Source: Lunatibacter salilacus
Lineage (GTDB): Bacteria; Bacteroidota; Bacteroidia; Cytophagales; Cyclobacteriaceae
NCBI RefSeq assembly: GCF_009797935.1
Contig: NZ_VOLC01000001.1
Coordinates: forward strand, 186,001 to 250,000
Reading direction: 5' to 3'
Length of the DNA: 64,000 bases
Part shown: one piece after another, positions 1-8,139 of the stretch
How positions within the stretch are numbered: position 1 is the first letter of the stretch
How the letters are laid out: the number at the start of each line of letters is the position of its first letter
The notes under the pieces: model-generated
Told to the model about the DNA's origin: nothing
The model's input: only the letters and a program-made list of their open reading frames with translations
Database searches by the model: none
Translations under genes and position numbers: made by a program

Positions 1-1557
1 TATCCGTTTGAAAATCAGGAAATCTTCGAGGCCAACTATCCGGCGGATTTTATTGCGGAAGGCGTGGATCAGACAAGGGGCTGGTTTTTCACACTGCACA
101 CACTATCCGTGATGTTGTTTGACAGTATATCCTTTAAAAACGTCATTGCTAACGGGCTTGTTCTGGATAAAAACGGCAACAAAATGTCCAAACGCTTGGG
201 CAATGCCGTGGATCCCTTCAAGACTCTAAAGGAGTACGGACCCGATGCGCTTCGCTGGTACATGCTCAGCAATGCCAACCCGTGGGATAATCTAAAATTC
301 AATGAAGAAGGTGTCGCAGAAGTACAGCGAAGGTTTTTCGGTACGCTTCAAAACACCTACAACTTCTTTGCTTTATACGCCAACTTGGATCACTTCACCT
401 ATGATACTGAACGAGCCATCCCGGTCAACGAGCGGCCTGAACTGGACCGGTGGATCATTTCCAAGCTACAGTCATTAATTCAGGATGTGGAGAAATCCCT
501 AGACCACTACGACGCAACTCCTGCCACCCGGGTTATCATGAATTATACCGTAGACCAGTTGTCCAACTGGTATGTTCGGTTGGCCAGAAAACGGTTTTGG
601 AGGGGAGATATGAACCCTGACAAACAAGCGGCCTACGAAACACTTTACGAATGCCTTCAGACAATCTCACAATTGATGTCACCTGTGGCACCTTTCTATG
701 CCGAGTGGTTATACCAGAATCTTACGGCTGGAGCTCGGGAAGAAGGGCAGGATTTGGCAACTTCCGTGCACCTAACAAACTGGCAAGCCGCCAACCAAGA
801 TTGGATACAAGATGACTTGGAGACAAGCATGAAGCTGGCTCAGGATATTTCTTCCTTAGTTCACTCTCTTCGTAAGAAAGAACGGCTCAAAGTTAGGCAG
901 CCCCTTCAGAAAATCCTTATCCCTGTGTTATCGGAAAAAAGAAAGGCACAGATCCAACATGTAGAAGAGTTAATTCTTTCTGAAGTAAATATAAAAGCCA
1001 TCGACTACATCGATGACACTTCTGGGATATTGGTGAAAAGCATCAAACCCAATTTCGCCCTGCTTGGGAAGAAATATGGGCCACAAATGAAGTTGGTGAG
1101 CCAGAAGATTCAGGGATGGGGGAAAGATGAAATAGCAGTGATCGAGCAGGAAGGAAAAATCCAAATCAGTATTGGCAGCAATCAGGTTGACATTCTTTTG
1201 GAAGAAACGTTGATCAGTTCACAGGATATACCGGGTTGGTCAGTTGCTACAGAGAGTGGTTTGACCGTGGCGTTGGATGTCACCGTTACGGAGGTGCTTA
1301 AGCAGGAGGGAATTGCAAGGGATTTGGTCAACAGGATTCAAAACCTGAGAAAAGACATGGGTCTCGACGTACAGGACAAAATTCACATTACCTTAGCAAA
1401 CCAAAGCGAGGAAATAGATACGGCAATCCGTGCATTTTCCGAGTACATCCAAACAGAAACCCAGGCGTTGGAATTGACGTTTGTAAGAGAATTGCCAGAG
1501 GGAACCCTACTGGATATGGACGAATTCGAACTCACTGTGCTTGTAGAGAAAGTATAA
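1..1557 (+). CDS. ileS: Isoleucyl-tRNA synthetase, C-terminal part (5' truncated by window)
   Basis: Charges tRNA-Ile with isoleucine in the cytoplasm (class I aminoacyl-tRNA synthetase). The reading frame is open from base 1, so the gene starts before the window; 518 codons and a TAA stop remain. The class I signature KMSKR is encoded around 181-195 and is preceded by a GWFFTLHTL segment of the Rossmann core. The anticodon-binding helical domain follows (for example LDRWIISKLQ and NWYVRLARKRFW), then the long C-terminal region. lspA follows after 3 bases, so the two are probably co-transcribed. This ileS-lspA order is common in bacteria. Confidence 0.97.
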   Translation, partial: YPFENQEIFEANYPADFIAEGVDQTRGWFFTLHTLSVMLFDSISFKNVIANGLVLDKNGNKMSKRLGNAVDPFKTLKEYGPDALRWYMLSNANPWDNLKFNEEGVAEVQRRFFGTLQNTYNFFALYANLDHFTYDTERAIPVNERPELDRWIISKLQSLIQDVEKSLDHYDATPATRVIMNYTVDQLSNWYVRLARKRFWRGDMNPDKQAAYETLYECLQTISQLMSPVAPFYAEWLYQNLTAGAREEGQDLATSVHLTNWQAANQDWIQDDLETSMKLAQDISSLVHSLRKKERLKVRQPLQKILIPVLSEKRKAQIQHVEELILSEVNIKAIDYIDDTSGILVKSIKPNFALLGKKYGPQMKLVSQKIQGWGKDEIAVIEQEGKIQISIGSNQVDILLEETLISSQDIPGWSVATESGLTVALDVTVTEVLKQEGIARDLVNRIQNLRKDMGLDVQDKIHITLANQSEEIDTAIRAFSEYIQTETQALELTFVRELPEGTLLDMDEFELTVLVEKV

Positions 1558-1560
1558 CTT

Positions 1561-2190
1561 ATGAACTATATAAAATATTTCGGAATTACCCTGCTGATCA
1601 TTGTTATAGACCAGGTGGTGAAAATGGTCGTCCATTATCAGATGGATTTTGGCACCGTGGGTCAGATCAAAGTCTTTGGTGACTGGTTTAAGCTTCATTA
1701 TACAACCAACCCCGGCATGGCATTCGGTATGCAGCTAGGCTCGGAATACGGTAAATTAATTCTAACCAGCTTCCGGCTTATCGCCATGTTTGGAATTGGA
1801 TACTACTTGTATCTCTTGATTTCAAAATCAGCCCATCCTGGATACATCTTTTGTATATCTCTTATATTGGGCGGTGCTATAGGTAACCTGATTGACAGTG
1901 TGTTTTATGGTGCCTGGCTGGGAAATGCACCTTATGATGCACCAAGCCCTTGGTTTCACGGGCAGGTGATTGATATGTTTTACATCGATATTTGGGAGGG
2001 CTTTATCCCCGATTGGATACCAATCTTTGGTGGTGGGTACACGGCCTTATGGCCAATTTTCAATATCGCCGATGCGTCGATTTTTGTGGGCGTAGCTATT
2101 ATTCTAATCTTTCAAAAGCGTTTTTTTGATGAGGAGAAAAAAGCACAGGAGGAAGACGATGTTCAGAAGCAGTTTATCGAAAACAAGTAG
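1561..2190 (+). CDS. lspA: Lipoprotein signal peptidase II
   Basis: Inner-membrane aspartyl protease that removes signal peptides from prolipoproteins after lipidation. The 209-aa product has about four hydrophobic segments (residues ~4-20, 65-88, 93-112, 166-185). It carries the family motifs GNLID (109-112), VIDMF with the likely catalytic Asp138, and FNIAD with catalytic Asp171. The loop between the motifs is longer than in E. coli LspA, as is usual in Bacteroidetes. The C-terminus is charged and rich in Glu and Lys. It lies 3 bp after ileS and is followed by a strong hairpin terminator. Many lipoproteins in this window would be its substrates. Confidence 0.96.
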   Translation: MNYIKYFGITLLIIVIDQVVKMVVHYQMDFGTVGQIKVFGDWFKLHYTTNPGMAFGMQLGSEYGKLILTSFRLIAMFGIGYYLYLLISKSAHPGYIFCISLILGGAIGNLIDSVFYGAWLGNAPYDAPSPWFHGQVIDMFYIDIWEGFIPDWIPIFGGGYTALWPIFNIADASIFVGVAIILIFQKRFFDEEKKAQEEDDVQKQFIENK

Positions 2191-2213
2191 CTAAGCGGAA
2201 TTTTACAACCGTT

Positions 2214-2247
2214 AAAAAAAGATAAAATGCGAATTTTATCTTTTTTT
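2214..2247 (+). terminator. Rho-independent terminator after lspA
   Basis: A perfect 15-bp inverted repeat (2214-2228 and 2233-2247) with a GCGA loop. The arms carry an A-run on one side and a T-run on the other, so it could work in both directions. It lies 24 bp after the lspA stop codon. Confidence 0.85.
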
Positions 2248-2312
2248 ATGTCCAAATCAATAAGATTATGTATTTTTGATCTAACAGCGATACTTAAATA
2301 CACCCAAAAGAA

Positions 2313-2663
2313 ATGGATTTCGAAAAATTTGACCGGCTTAAAAGGCAGTATGAGGAATATATTGCCAAAGCAGAAAAGGACACAGACGGCGGGAAAGCTA
2401 TGCAGCAGACTCGTTCCGTGTGGTTTGACAGGCATACCATTGAGGAGTTATTAGAACAGACTGATCCCAAAACAGGGGGAATAAAAATCTTCTTCGGCAA
2501 ATACGATGAAGAAACTCTGGCAGAATCACACGCCCTCACTAATAAAAGGGATCTAGATGGTAAGCTTACAGTGATTCTGGCCGCATCTGATGACAATCAA
2601 GACCCTCAGGTCGAATCAATGGTAGTAAATGGGGGAAAAGTATGTCCTCCAGATTGCAATTAG
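2313..2663 (+). CDS. Small conserved hypothetical protein with C-terminal CPPDC motif
   Basis: A 116-aa soluble protein with no signal peptide or membrane segment. The N-terminal ~35 residues are charged and probably helical. The middle looks like an alpha/beta segment (IKIFFGKYDEETL, KLTVILAASD). The last residues are GGKVCPPDCN, a Cys-Pro-Pro-Asp-Cys tail that could bind a metal or form a disulfide. I recall similar short proteins as uncharacterised Bacteroidetes families but cannot assign a function. It sits between the lspA terminator and the sensor genes. A TATTTTTG box at 2271-2278 may be the -7 element of its promoter. Confidence 0.75.
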   Translation: MDFEKFDRLKRQYEEYIAKAEKDTDGGKAMQQTRSVWFDRHTIEELLEQTDPKTGGIKIFFGKYDEETLAESHALTNKRDLDGKLTVILAASDDNQDPQVESMVVNGGKVCPPDCN

Positions 2664-2682
2664 ATCTTGAGACTCCAAACCA

Positions 2683-3357
2683 ATGTCACTATCTATTTAT
2701 CTTGTTTCAATATTCCTAGGATTGGCAGGGGGATTGTTTTATGCTCTGAAAATAAATAAAGGCCAGGAATATTCCAGCACCCAGCATTTGATTTTGGGGT
2801 TGATTATTTTTGTGACCTGTTTTGAGTTGTATGCCATTTATTTGGTGAAAAATGGGAAACATAATGTAATCGTATATAATGTTTGTTTTTATTACTTAGA
2901 AACATTTTTTTTAATGGGTTACTTGTATACTATACATCAATCCAAAAAAATAAGACAACTTATATTATACTTCTCAGTAGTTTATTTGATTTGGGGGATT
3001 GTCAACAGCTTTTTTATCCAAGATATCTGGGTGACTATGCATAACTATTCTTTCCTGATAGCCAGCTTGGGTATTCTTTCTTTTTGTCTTTTATTTATCT
3101 TCGGGATAGCGAAAAACAACAAATACTTCGAAAGACCACTTTGGTCACTACCGCATTTTTGGAATACCTCGATACTACTTATTTTTTATAGTACGGCATT
3201 TTTGTATTTTCTTTCATTAAATTTTCTACATGAATTTGATCCAAACTTAATAAACATACTGGGATCTGTTAACCGCTCTGTTGCCGGGACAATGTATATA
3301 GTGTTGGGATTTTCCTACTACGCACCTTTGTTTCAAACAGCAGAATATGCAAAGTGA
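2683..3357 (+). CDS. Seven-transmembrane sensory-type membrane protein
   Basis: A 224-aa protein consisting almost entirely of about seven hydrophobic helices (near residues 2-22, 35-56, 63-86, 89-110, 118-143, 158-180, 188-212). It has no soluble output domain. The gene overlaps the next one, a histidine kinase with a single membrane helix, by 11 bp. This suggests translational coupling and a split receptor: the 7-TM protein senses and the kinase transmits. The architecture resembles 7TM-type sensor modules normally fused to kinases. The ligand is unknown and the functional link is inference from gene overlap. Confidence 0.75.
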   Translation: MSLSIYLVSIFLGLAGGLFYALKINKGQEYSSTQHLILGLIIFVTCFELYAIYLVKNGKHNVIVYNVCFYYLETFFLMGYLYTIHQSKKIRQLILYFSVVYLIWGIVNSFFIQDIWVTMHNYSFLIASLGILSFCLLFIFGIAKNNKYFERPLWSLPHFWNTSILLIFYSTAFLYFLSLNFLHEFDPNLINILGSVNRSVAGTMYIVLGFSYYAPLFQTAEYAK

Positions 3358-4105
3358 TTCTATCGAACTGTTTTTCGTTTTGCTTTCTGGCATTTTCCTC
3401 ATGTTTATGATGTCGGGGTTTATTGTGGCCATTGTGGTAGTCCACCGTCAGCGGCAGGTCAAAAACAAACACCGGATAGAACTGATGAAAGCAGACTATG
3501 AAAAGACTCTATTAAATGTGGAGAAAGAGATCCGGGAGGAAACACTCCTTTACGTCAGTCAGGAGCTGCATGACAATATTGGACAGATGCTTTCATTAAC
3601 AAAGTTGGTGTTAGCCAACCCGGAACCTTCCGCCGTCTTGGAAGGGAAAAAGCTTATCAATCAAATTATCAAAGAAGTTAGGAGTCTTTCCAAGTCAATT
3701 AACAGAGACTATCTCAAAGACATTAAATTTGGAGATTTTCTTAGTGAGGAATTAGAGAAAATTGAAAGGAGTGGTTTCTGCCAAACAGCTTTAATTCCTG
3801 CTGATTCCTCGGTAGAAATTTCGGATGACAATAAGAAGCTTATTTTGATACGTGTGGTCCAAGAATGTCTCAATAACGCCATCAAACATGCTTCGCCTAC
3901 TTGGATTAAAATCCAAATAAATCACACAGCCCCCTTGCTAGAGCTCTCCATTAACGATGATGGGGTGGGTTTTGACACGCAACAGTACTCACAGGGGCTG
4001 GGCCTTCGAAACCTCCAATCAAGAATGAATGCCATTGATGGAGATATAAGCTTCCAATCGGAACTCCAGAAAGGAACTCAAATCAAAATCTCTCTGACAG
4101 TTTGA
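3347..4105 (+). CDS. Sensor histidine kinase, HisKA_3 (NarX/DesK) type
   Basis: A 252-aa kinase with one N-terminal membrane helix (~7-32), a coiled linker (~35-68) and a HisKA_3 dimerisation box SQELHDNIGQML whose His75 is the expected phosphorylation site. The HATPase_c domain follows, with the N box ECLNNAIKHA, the G1 box DDGVGFD and the G2 box GLGLRNLQSRM. It has no PAS or extracytoplasmic domain of its own, so input probably comes from the upstream 7-TM protein, whose gene it overlaps. The partner regulator follows directly. Confidence 0.92.
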   Translation: MQSDSIELFFVLLSGIFLMFMMSGFIVAIVVVHRQRQVKNKHRIELMKADYEKTLLNVEKEIREETLLYVSQELHDNIGQMLSLTKLVLANPEPSAVLEGKKLINQIIKEVRSLSKSINRDYLKDIKFGDFLSEELEKIERSGFCQTALIPADSSVEISDDNKKLILIRVVQECLNNAIKHASPTWIKIQINHTAPLLELSINDDGVGFDTQQYSQGLGLRNLQSRMNAIDGDISFQSELQKGTQIKISLTV

Positions 4106-4140
4106 TCGAGCGCTCAAGAAATAATACTTTTCACCCGCAG

Positions 4141-4782
4141 ATGCAAAAGAAAAAAATAATAATGGCTGATGACCATAAGATGTTTGCGCAAGGCATGGCC
4201 AATATCTTGAACCGGGAACCCGACTTTGACATCGTGGGGATCTTTACTAACGGAAGGCAGGTGCTTTCCCATTTACAACAGCAGGAAGCAGACCTCCTGA
4301 TCACGGACATGAACATGCCCGGTATGGATGGAATTGGCCTGATTCAGGAACTCAAAAAACAAAAATCTAAAATTCAAATTATTGTATTATCCATGTATGA
4401 TGATGAGGAGATTTTCAAAAACTGCGTAAAACAGGGAATCAGTGCCTATGTGCTGAAAAATGCCGATCCGGAAGAACTCATATATACCATACACGAAGTT
4501 ATAGAAAAACGCCATATCATTAATTTTCAACATGTGCTTTACCAAGCCGCAGATAACCCATTCGACCACCTAGATACCTATGCGTTAAAATTTAAACTTT
4601 CCAAAAGGGAGTTTGAAATTCTGAGCTATATAGCAAAAGGGAAAACAAATAAAGAAATATCCGAAATCTTACACCTAAGTGTGCATACTGTGGAAACTCA
4701 CAGAAAGCACATTCATGCCAAACTGAACGTTTCCTCCTCCGCCGAACTGATCAAAAAAGCCATAGACATGGGACTTGGATAG
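4141..4782 (+). CDS. Response regulator, NarL/FixJ family
   Basis: A 213-aa DNA-binding response regulator. The receiver domain (residues ~4-120) has the acidic pair DD, phospho-acceptor Asp56 in LLITDMNMPG and the conserved Lys in YVLKNA. A LuxR-type helix-turn-helix (~146-210; KREFEILSYIAKGKTNKEI, then VETHRKHIHAKLN) follows. The frame is open from a TTG at 4102 that overlaps the kinase stop, but the ATG at 4141 gives the canonical receiver N-terminus, so I use it. It is cognate to the upstream kinase by position; the target genes are unknown. Confidence 0.92.
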   Translation: MQKKKIIMADDHKMFAQGMANILNREPDFDIVGIFTNGRQVLSHLQQQEADLLITDMNMPGMDGIGLIQELKKQKSKIQIIVLSMYDDEEIFKNCVKQGISAYVLKNADPEELIYTIHEVIEKRHIINFQHVLYQAADNPFDHLDTYALKFKLSKREFEILSYIAKGKTNKEISEILHLSVHTVETHRKHIHAKLNVSSSAELIKKAIDMGLG

Positions 4783-4837
4783 ACGCTATTCAAATTATTC
4801 ACTAACTTACTAATTATCTATTTTTAATCGATTAACA

Positions 4838-5272
4838 ATGATAAAAAAGCTATTTGTTGCGGGATTATTACTTATTGGTCTAGGCTTATCGGCCGAGGCC
4901 CAAGTCAGTGTGGGGATCTACCAAAGCGGAGTTTTTACTTATTTAGGCGCAGGCACGGATCCAGAAAAACGCTATTTTGGAGAGGCAAGAATATTTGCAG
5001 GGGATGTGTTGAACCACTTTTTTGGGGCGGAAGTAATCGGCCAGCGAAATTTCAAGCAATCCGACTGGTACAACTTTTCCGCCGGGTTGATGGTGGGATA
5101 CCATGAGTTTGACGATGCCCGAGTGGGTTTACCTGCTTTTTTTACAATCAAACCCATTCAGAGCAATAAAAATTTCTCGCTTATTCTAGAAGCAACGCCT
5201 TTTGTGGCATATAGTTCTGTCTACTTCAGAGGAAATTTAGGTATTAGGTATTTCCTACGGAAGGCAGATTAG
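4838..5272 (+). CDS. Exported beta-rich hypothetical protein
   Basis: A 144-aa protein with a typical signal peptide (MIKKLFVAGLLLIGLGLSAEAQ, cleavage near residue 22). The rest is rich in aromatic residues and alternating strands and ends in YFLRKAD after a strand-like GNLGIRYF. A small outer-membrane or periplasmic beta-barrel is plausible but not shown. It follows the response regulator by 55 bp on the same strand and could be a target or a passenger of that operon. It converges with psd. Confidence 0.65.
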   Translation: MIKKLFVAGLLLIGLGLSAEAQVSVGIYQSGVFTYLGAGTDPEKRYFGEARIFAGDVLNHFFGAEVIGQRNFKQSDWYNFSAGLMVGYHEFDDARVGLPAFFTIKPIQSNKNFSLILEATPFVAYSSVYFRGNLGIRYFLRKAD

Positions 5273-5299
5273 GCCATTTTAGAATTAAAAAACTACCGA

Positions 5300-5968
5300 T
5301 TAGGGTAGCTTTAGCCTTCCGATAGCCGTTACACCTCCCTTAGTAACATCATCTACTGCTACCAGAACCTCTGCATCAAGCGGCAGGAAAACATCCACGC
5401 GGGATCCAAATTTGATAAACCCAAATTCATAGCCTTGTGCTACAGGATCTCCTTCCTTGATATACCACTTAATCCTCCTGGCCACTGCGCCCGCTATTTG
5501 CCTTACCATCAATTGAATACCACTGGGGTGCTCGATGACTAAAGAGGTGCGTTCATTTTCGGTACTTGACTTCGGATGCCAAGCTACCAGGTATTTACCC
5601 GGATGATACTTAAAAAACTTGACCAAACCAGTGATAGGGGATCGGTTTACGTGAACATTTATCGGTGACATGAATATAGACACCTGTATCCGCTGTTCCT
5701 TCAAGTACTCGGATTCTTCCGTTTGTTCGATGACTACGACCTTGCCGTCTGCCGGTGCGTATACCAAATCTGGATCATTGGGTAAGGGGATAGCAGGATT
5801 TCTAAAAAACTGAAGAACGAGCAAGTAAAATACTATCGTAACCAATAACACTACATTTAACATGGTTTCGTTTCCTTCCCCAAAAACTTGATGTAAACCA
5901 AAGTTAATGGCCGCAAAAATTATCAGCAACCAGAATAAAAGCGTTCTACCTTCTTTATGAATTGTCAT
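5300..5968 (-). CDS. psd: Phosphatidylserine decarboxylase proenzyme, short form
   Basis: Makes phosphatidylethanolamine from phosphatidylserine at the inner membrane using a pyruvoyl group formed by self-cleavage. The 222-aa protein has two N-terminal membrane helices (~9-27, 35-54). The family core includes YAPADGKVV (70-78), FMSPINVHVNR with the conserved His, and FGSR at 187-190, where cleavage between Gly188 and Ser189 would create the pyruvoyl prosthetic group. The short length fits the archaeal/Bacteroidetes Psd class rather than the E. coli form. It lies 61 bp downstream of cdsA on the same strand, so two steps of phospholipid synthesis are linked. Confidence 0.94.
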   Translation of the reverse strand: MTIHKEGRTLLFWLLIIFAAINFGLHQVFGEGNETMLNVVLLVTIVFYLLVLQFFRNPAIPLPNDPDLVYAPADGKVVVIEQTEESEYLKEQRIQVSIFMSPINVHVNRSPITGLVKFFKYHPGKYLVAWHPKSSTENERTSLVIEHPSGIQLMVRQIAGAVARRIKWYIKEGDPVAQGYEFGFIKFGSRVDVFLPLDAEVLVAVDDVTKGGVTAIGRLKLP

Positions 5969-6029
5969 TATATATTTGGTTTGCGTTAGCTTCCTATTTC
6001 ATCACAATAATAGGTCTTTTTTACCACTT

Positions 6030-6869
6030 TTAGAAAATCTTCAAAAAAGCTACAATAAAGGGAGTCGACAACAACAATCCATCAAACCTGTCCATAAACC
6101 CACCGTGTCCCGGAAGCCCTCTTCCGGAATCTTTGATGTCTATACTCCGTTTGAAAAGAGATTCGATCAGATCCCCATATGTACCCGCAATGATGATGAT
6201 GGCTGCAATACTGAACCATTGCCATACAGGTAAAACGGTGAAATACTGTGCCATGATGTATGTGACAATGACGGCGGCAGCTGCACCTCCCAAACTGCCC
6301 TCCCATGATTTTTTCGGAGATACCCGTTCGAACAACTTTGTCTTGCCGAATTTGGTTCCGGCAAAATAGGCACCTGAGTCACTGGCCCAAAGTATAAATA
6401 GCGAACCGACTACAATTTCGAAATGAAAAGATCCTCCGGCAGAAAACGCTGCTACAGTCAGCAGGGAGAATGGTACTGCCACGTAGAATATTCCCAAGAT
6501 GGTGAAAGCAATACCGGTAAATGGCTTCTTGTCTGATTTTCGGTAAAGCTTAATAAAGAAAATCATGGAAACCAGGGGGAAAACCAAAAAATAGTACTCG
6601 ATGGGGATAATCTTCATTTCCTCCAAAAACGTAAACGTGAAAATCAAAAGACCAATAAAGGTCCCAAAACTTTTCAGCGGCAACATACCGTCCAATCCGG
6701 AAAGCTTATAAAATTCCATCTGAGTAAAGGATTGGATGATTGCAAAGACAATAAAATAAGCCCATTCACTGTAGACGGAGCTGCCTATGATAACCGCCGC
6801 CCCGATGAGAGCGGTTATCACCCTTTGTGCCAGATTACTATAATTACTTATACTAAAACGTGATTTCAT
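6030..6869 (-). CDS. cdsA: Phosphatidate cytidylyltransferase (CDP-diglyceride synthase)
   Basis: Converts phosphatidic acid and CTP to CDP-diacylglycerol, the precursor of all membrane phospholipids. The polytopic protein (about eight helices) has the CDS signature near its C-terminus: SPKKSWEGSLGG, then GDLIESLFKRSIDIKDSG and LPGHGGFMDRFD. I start it at the ATG at 6869 (279 aa, MKSRFSIS). An upstream in-frame ATG at 6899 would only lengthen the overlap with the DUF2007 gene. Even from 6869 it overlaps that gene by 17 bp, indicating translational coupling. Confidence 0.95.
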   Translation of the reverse strand: MKSRFSISNYSNLAQRVITALIGAAVIIGSSVYSEWAYFIVFAIIQSFTQMEFYKLSGLDGMLPLKSFGTFIGLLIFTFTFLEEMKIIPIEYYFLVFPLVSMIFFIKLYRKSDKKPFTGIAFTILGIFYVAVPFSLLTVAAFSAGGSFHFEIVVGSLFILWASDSGAYFAGTKFGKTKLFERVSPKKSWEGSLGGAAAAVIVTYIMAQYFTVLPVWQWFSIAAIIIIAGTYGDLIESLFKRSIDIKDSGRGLPGHGGFMDRFDGLLLSTPFIVAFLKIF

Positions 6870-7059
6870 TATCGATGATATTAATCGCCTGCACGACATC
6901 CTCCGTGGATGTCATGATTTCAAAATTGCCATGGATGTGGTACACTGTTTCCCGCTTATTAAGGATTATCGCTATAACACCTCTATCTGTAAGCACACCT
7001 TTGATGATCTCCGCTCGAATTGGTGAATCGGTCTCATACACTTTGTGCCACTTCGCCAT
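6853..7059 (-). CDS. DUF2007 domain protein (putative signal-transducing protein)
   Basis: A 68-aa soluble protein starting MAKWHKVYETDSPIRAEII and matching the DUF2007 pattern: a short beta-alpha-beta fold in which residues after KVYET are followed by a helix and strands ending in EDVVQAINIID. The family has a PII-like small fold of unknown ligand; its biochemical role is not established. The frame is open further upstream, but MAKW is the usual start. It overlaps the CPBP gene upstream by 26 bp and cdsA downstream by 17 bp, so it is embedded in the operon. Confidence 0.8.
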   Translation of the reverse strand: MAKWHKVYETDSPIRAEIIKGVLTDRGVIAIILNKRETVYHIHGNFEIMTSTEDVVQAINIIDNEITF

Positions 7060-7993
7060 TTTCTTCGGGTTTAGGATGCATGGCCACAAAATACCTGAAT
7101 CCGACTACAAATACAACCAAACCAATTAACACATAGGGCCAATAGATTTCTGAAGGACCTTCAATATCGAAATCTATTTCCCCAATTTTCCCCAGATAAA
7201 CCAAGGTTACAGTCAGGGCATTATTTAAAGTGTGGGCTAGGATAGGATAAATAAGACTTCCAGAATATACATATAAGTAACCAAACAAGGCTCCCAAAAA
7301 CATACGGGGAAACAGTCCGTAGAATTGCAGGTGAATGGCAGAGAAAATAAATGCAGTGATCCAAACTCCTAGGTGTACATTGCCGGTATATTGATGCATT
7401 TTGGGTTGAAGGATACCTCGAAACAAGTATTCCTCTCCCCATCCCGCCATTATGCCTATTACCAAAAGTGCAACAAAAAACTCCAGTCCATTGTCAAAAT
7501 CGGTGATATATTGTGTTAGGAGCATGAGTTCATCCTCTTTATCCCTTAATGCCTTTTCAAATCCAGAGAGAAATTCTGGAAAATGGACATTTGTATTTAA
7601 ATATACGATCAGGGAATTAAATGCAATAAATCCAACCATAAGTAGAATCATGACTAAAATCCCGGTGAACTTAACCCGGCTAATTTGCTGTTTGATCATC
7701 AGTGTCTTTTTATCCACAAGTCGGATAAATAGCCAGCCACCAAGCAGAAAGGCCCCGCCACCTCCAATCCCTTGGATAAACAAAAAGGCTATTCGGGCGT
7801 TGGGATGGGAAAGATTACCGGTAAGGAGGGGCATCAAATCTTCAAAAGGGATCCCAAACAAAACAGTCGAGAGGGCAACCGCAATGGATTGGGCAACAGC
7901 TAACGCACCAAAAACCAATAGCACCAAAATGGTTAAAGAAAGCAGCCATGGGTGATTTACCGCAGGTACATTTCTGTTTTCATATATTTCCAT
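7034..7993 (-). CDS. CPBP family intramembrane glutamic endopeptidase
   Basis: A 319-aa polytopic membrane protease of the CAAX/Abi (CPBP, Rce1-like) family. It has about eight helices and the three signature motifs: WGEEYLFRG with the catalytic Glu187-Glu188 pair and an Arg, then FIFSAIHLQF with a conserved His, then LAHTLNNAL with the last His and Asn. The open frame extends to 8104, but ATG 7993 (MEIYENRN) gives a normal N-terminus. It heads the minus-strand run CPBP-DUF2007-cdsA-psd and diverges from dusB. The substrate is unknown. Confidence 0.88.
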   Translation of the reverse strand: MEIYENRNVPAVNHPWLLSLTILVLLVFGALAVAQSIAVALSTVLFGIPFEDLMPLLTGNLSHPNARIAFLFIQGIGGGGAFLLGGWLFIRLVDKKTLMIKQQISRVKFTGILVMILLMVGFIAFNSLIVYLNTNVHFPEFLSGFEKALRDKEDELMLLTQYITDFDNGLEFFVALLVIGIMAGWGEEYLFRGILQPKMHQYTGNVHLGVWITAFIFSAIHLQFYGLFPRMFLGALFGYLYVYSGSLIYPILAHTLNNALTVTLVYLGKIGEIDFDIEGPSEIYWPYVLIGLVVFVVGFRYFVAMHPKPEENGEVAQSV

Positions 7994-8139
7994 AATTGGA
8001 GTAAATTTACACCAAATAGCCATGACCACAAGACAGCAATGGAAAATGAATATCATTTTGTGGGTTAACGGTAAAATTGACGGGGTTAAAGGGCTATAAA
8101 TCAATCAAAAACTCTGACCTTTGCAAAAATTTTAAAACT

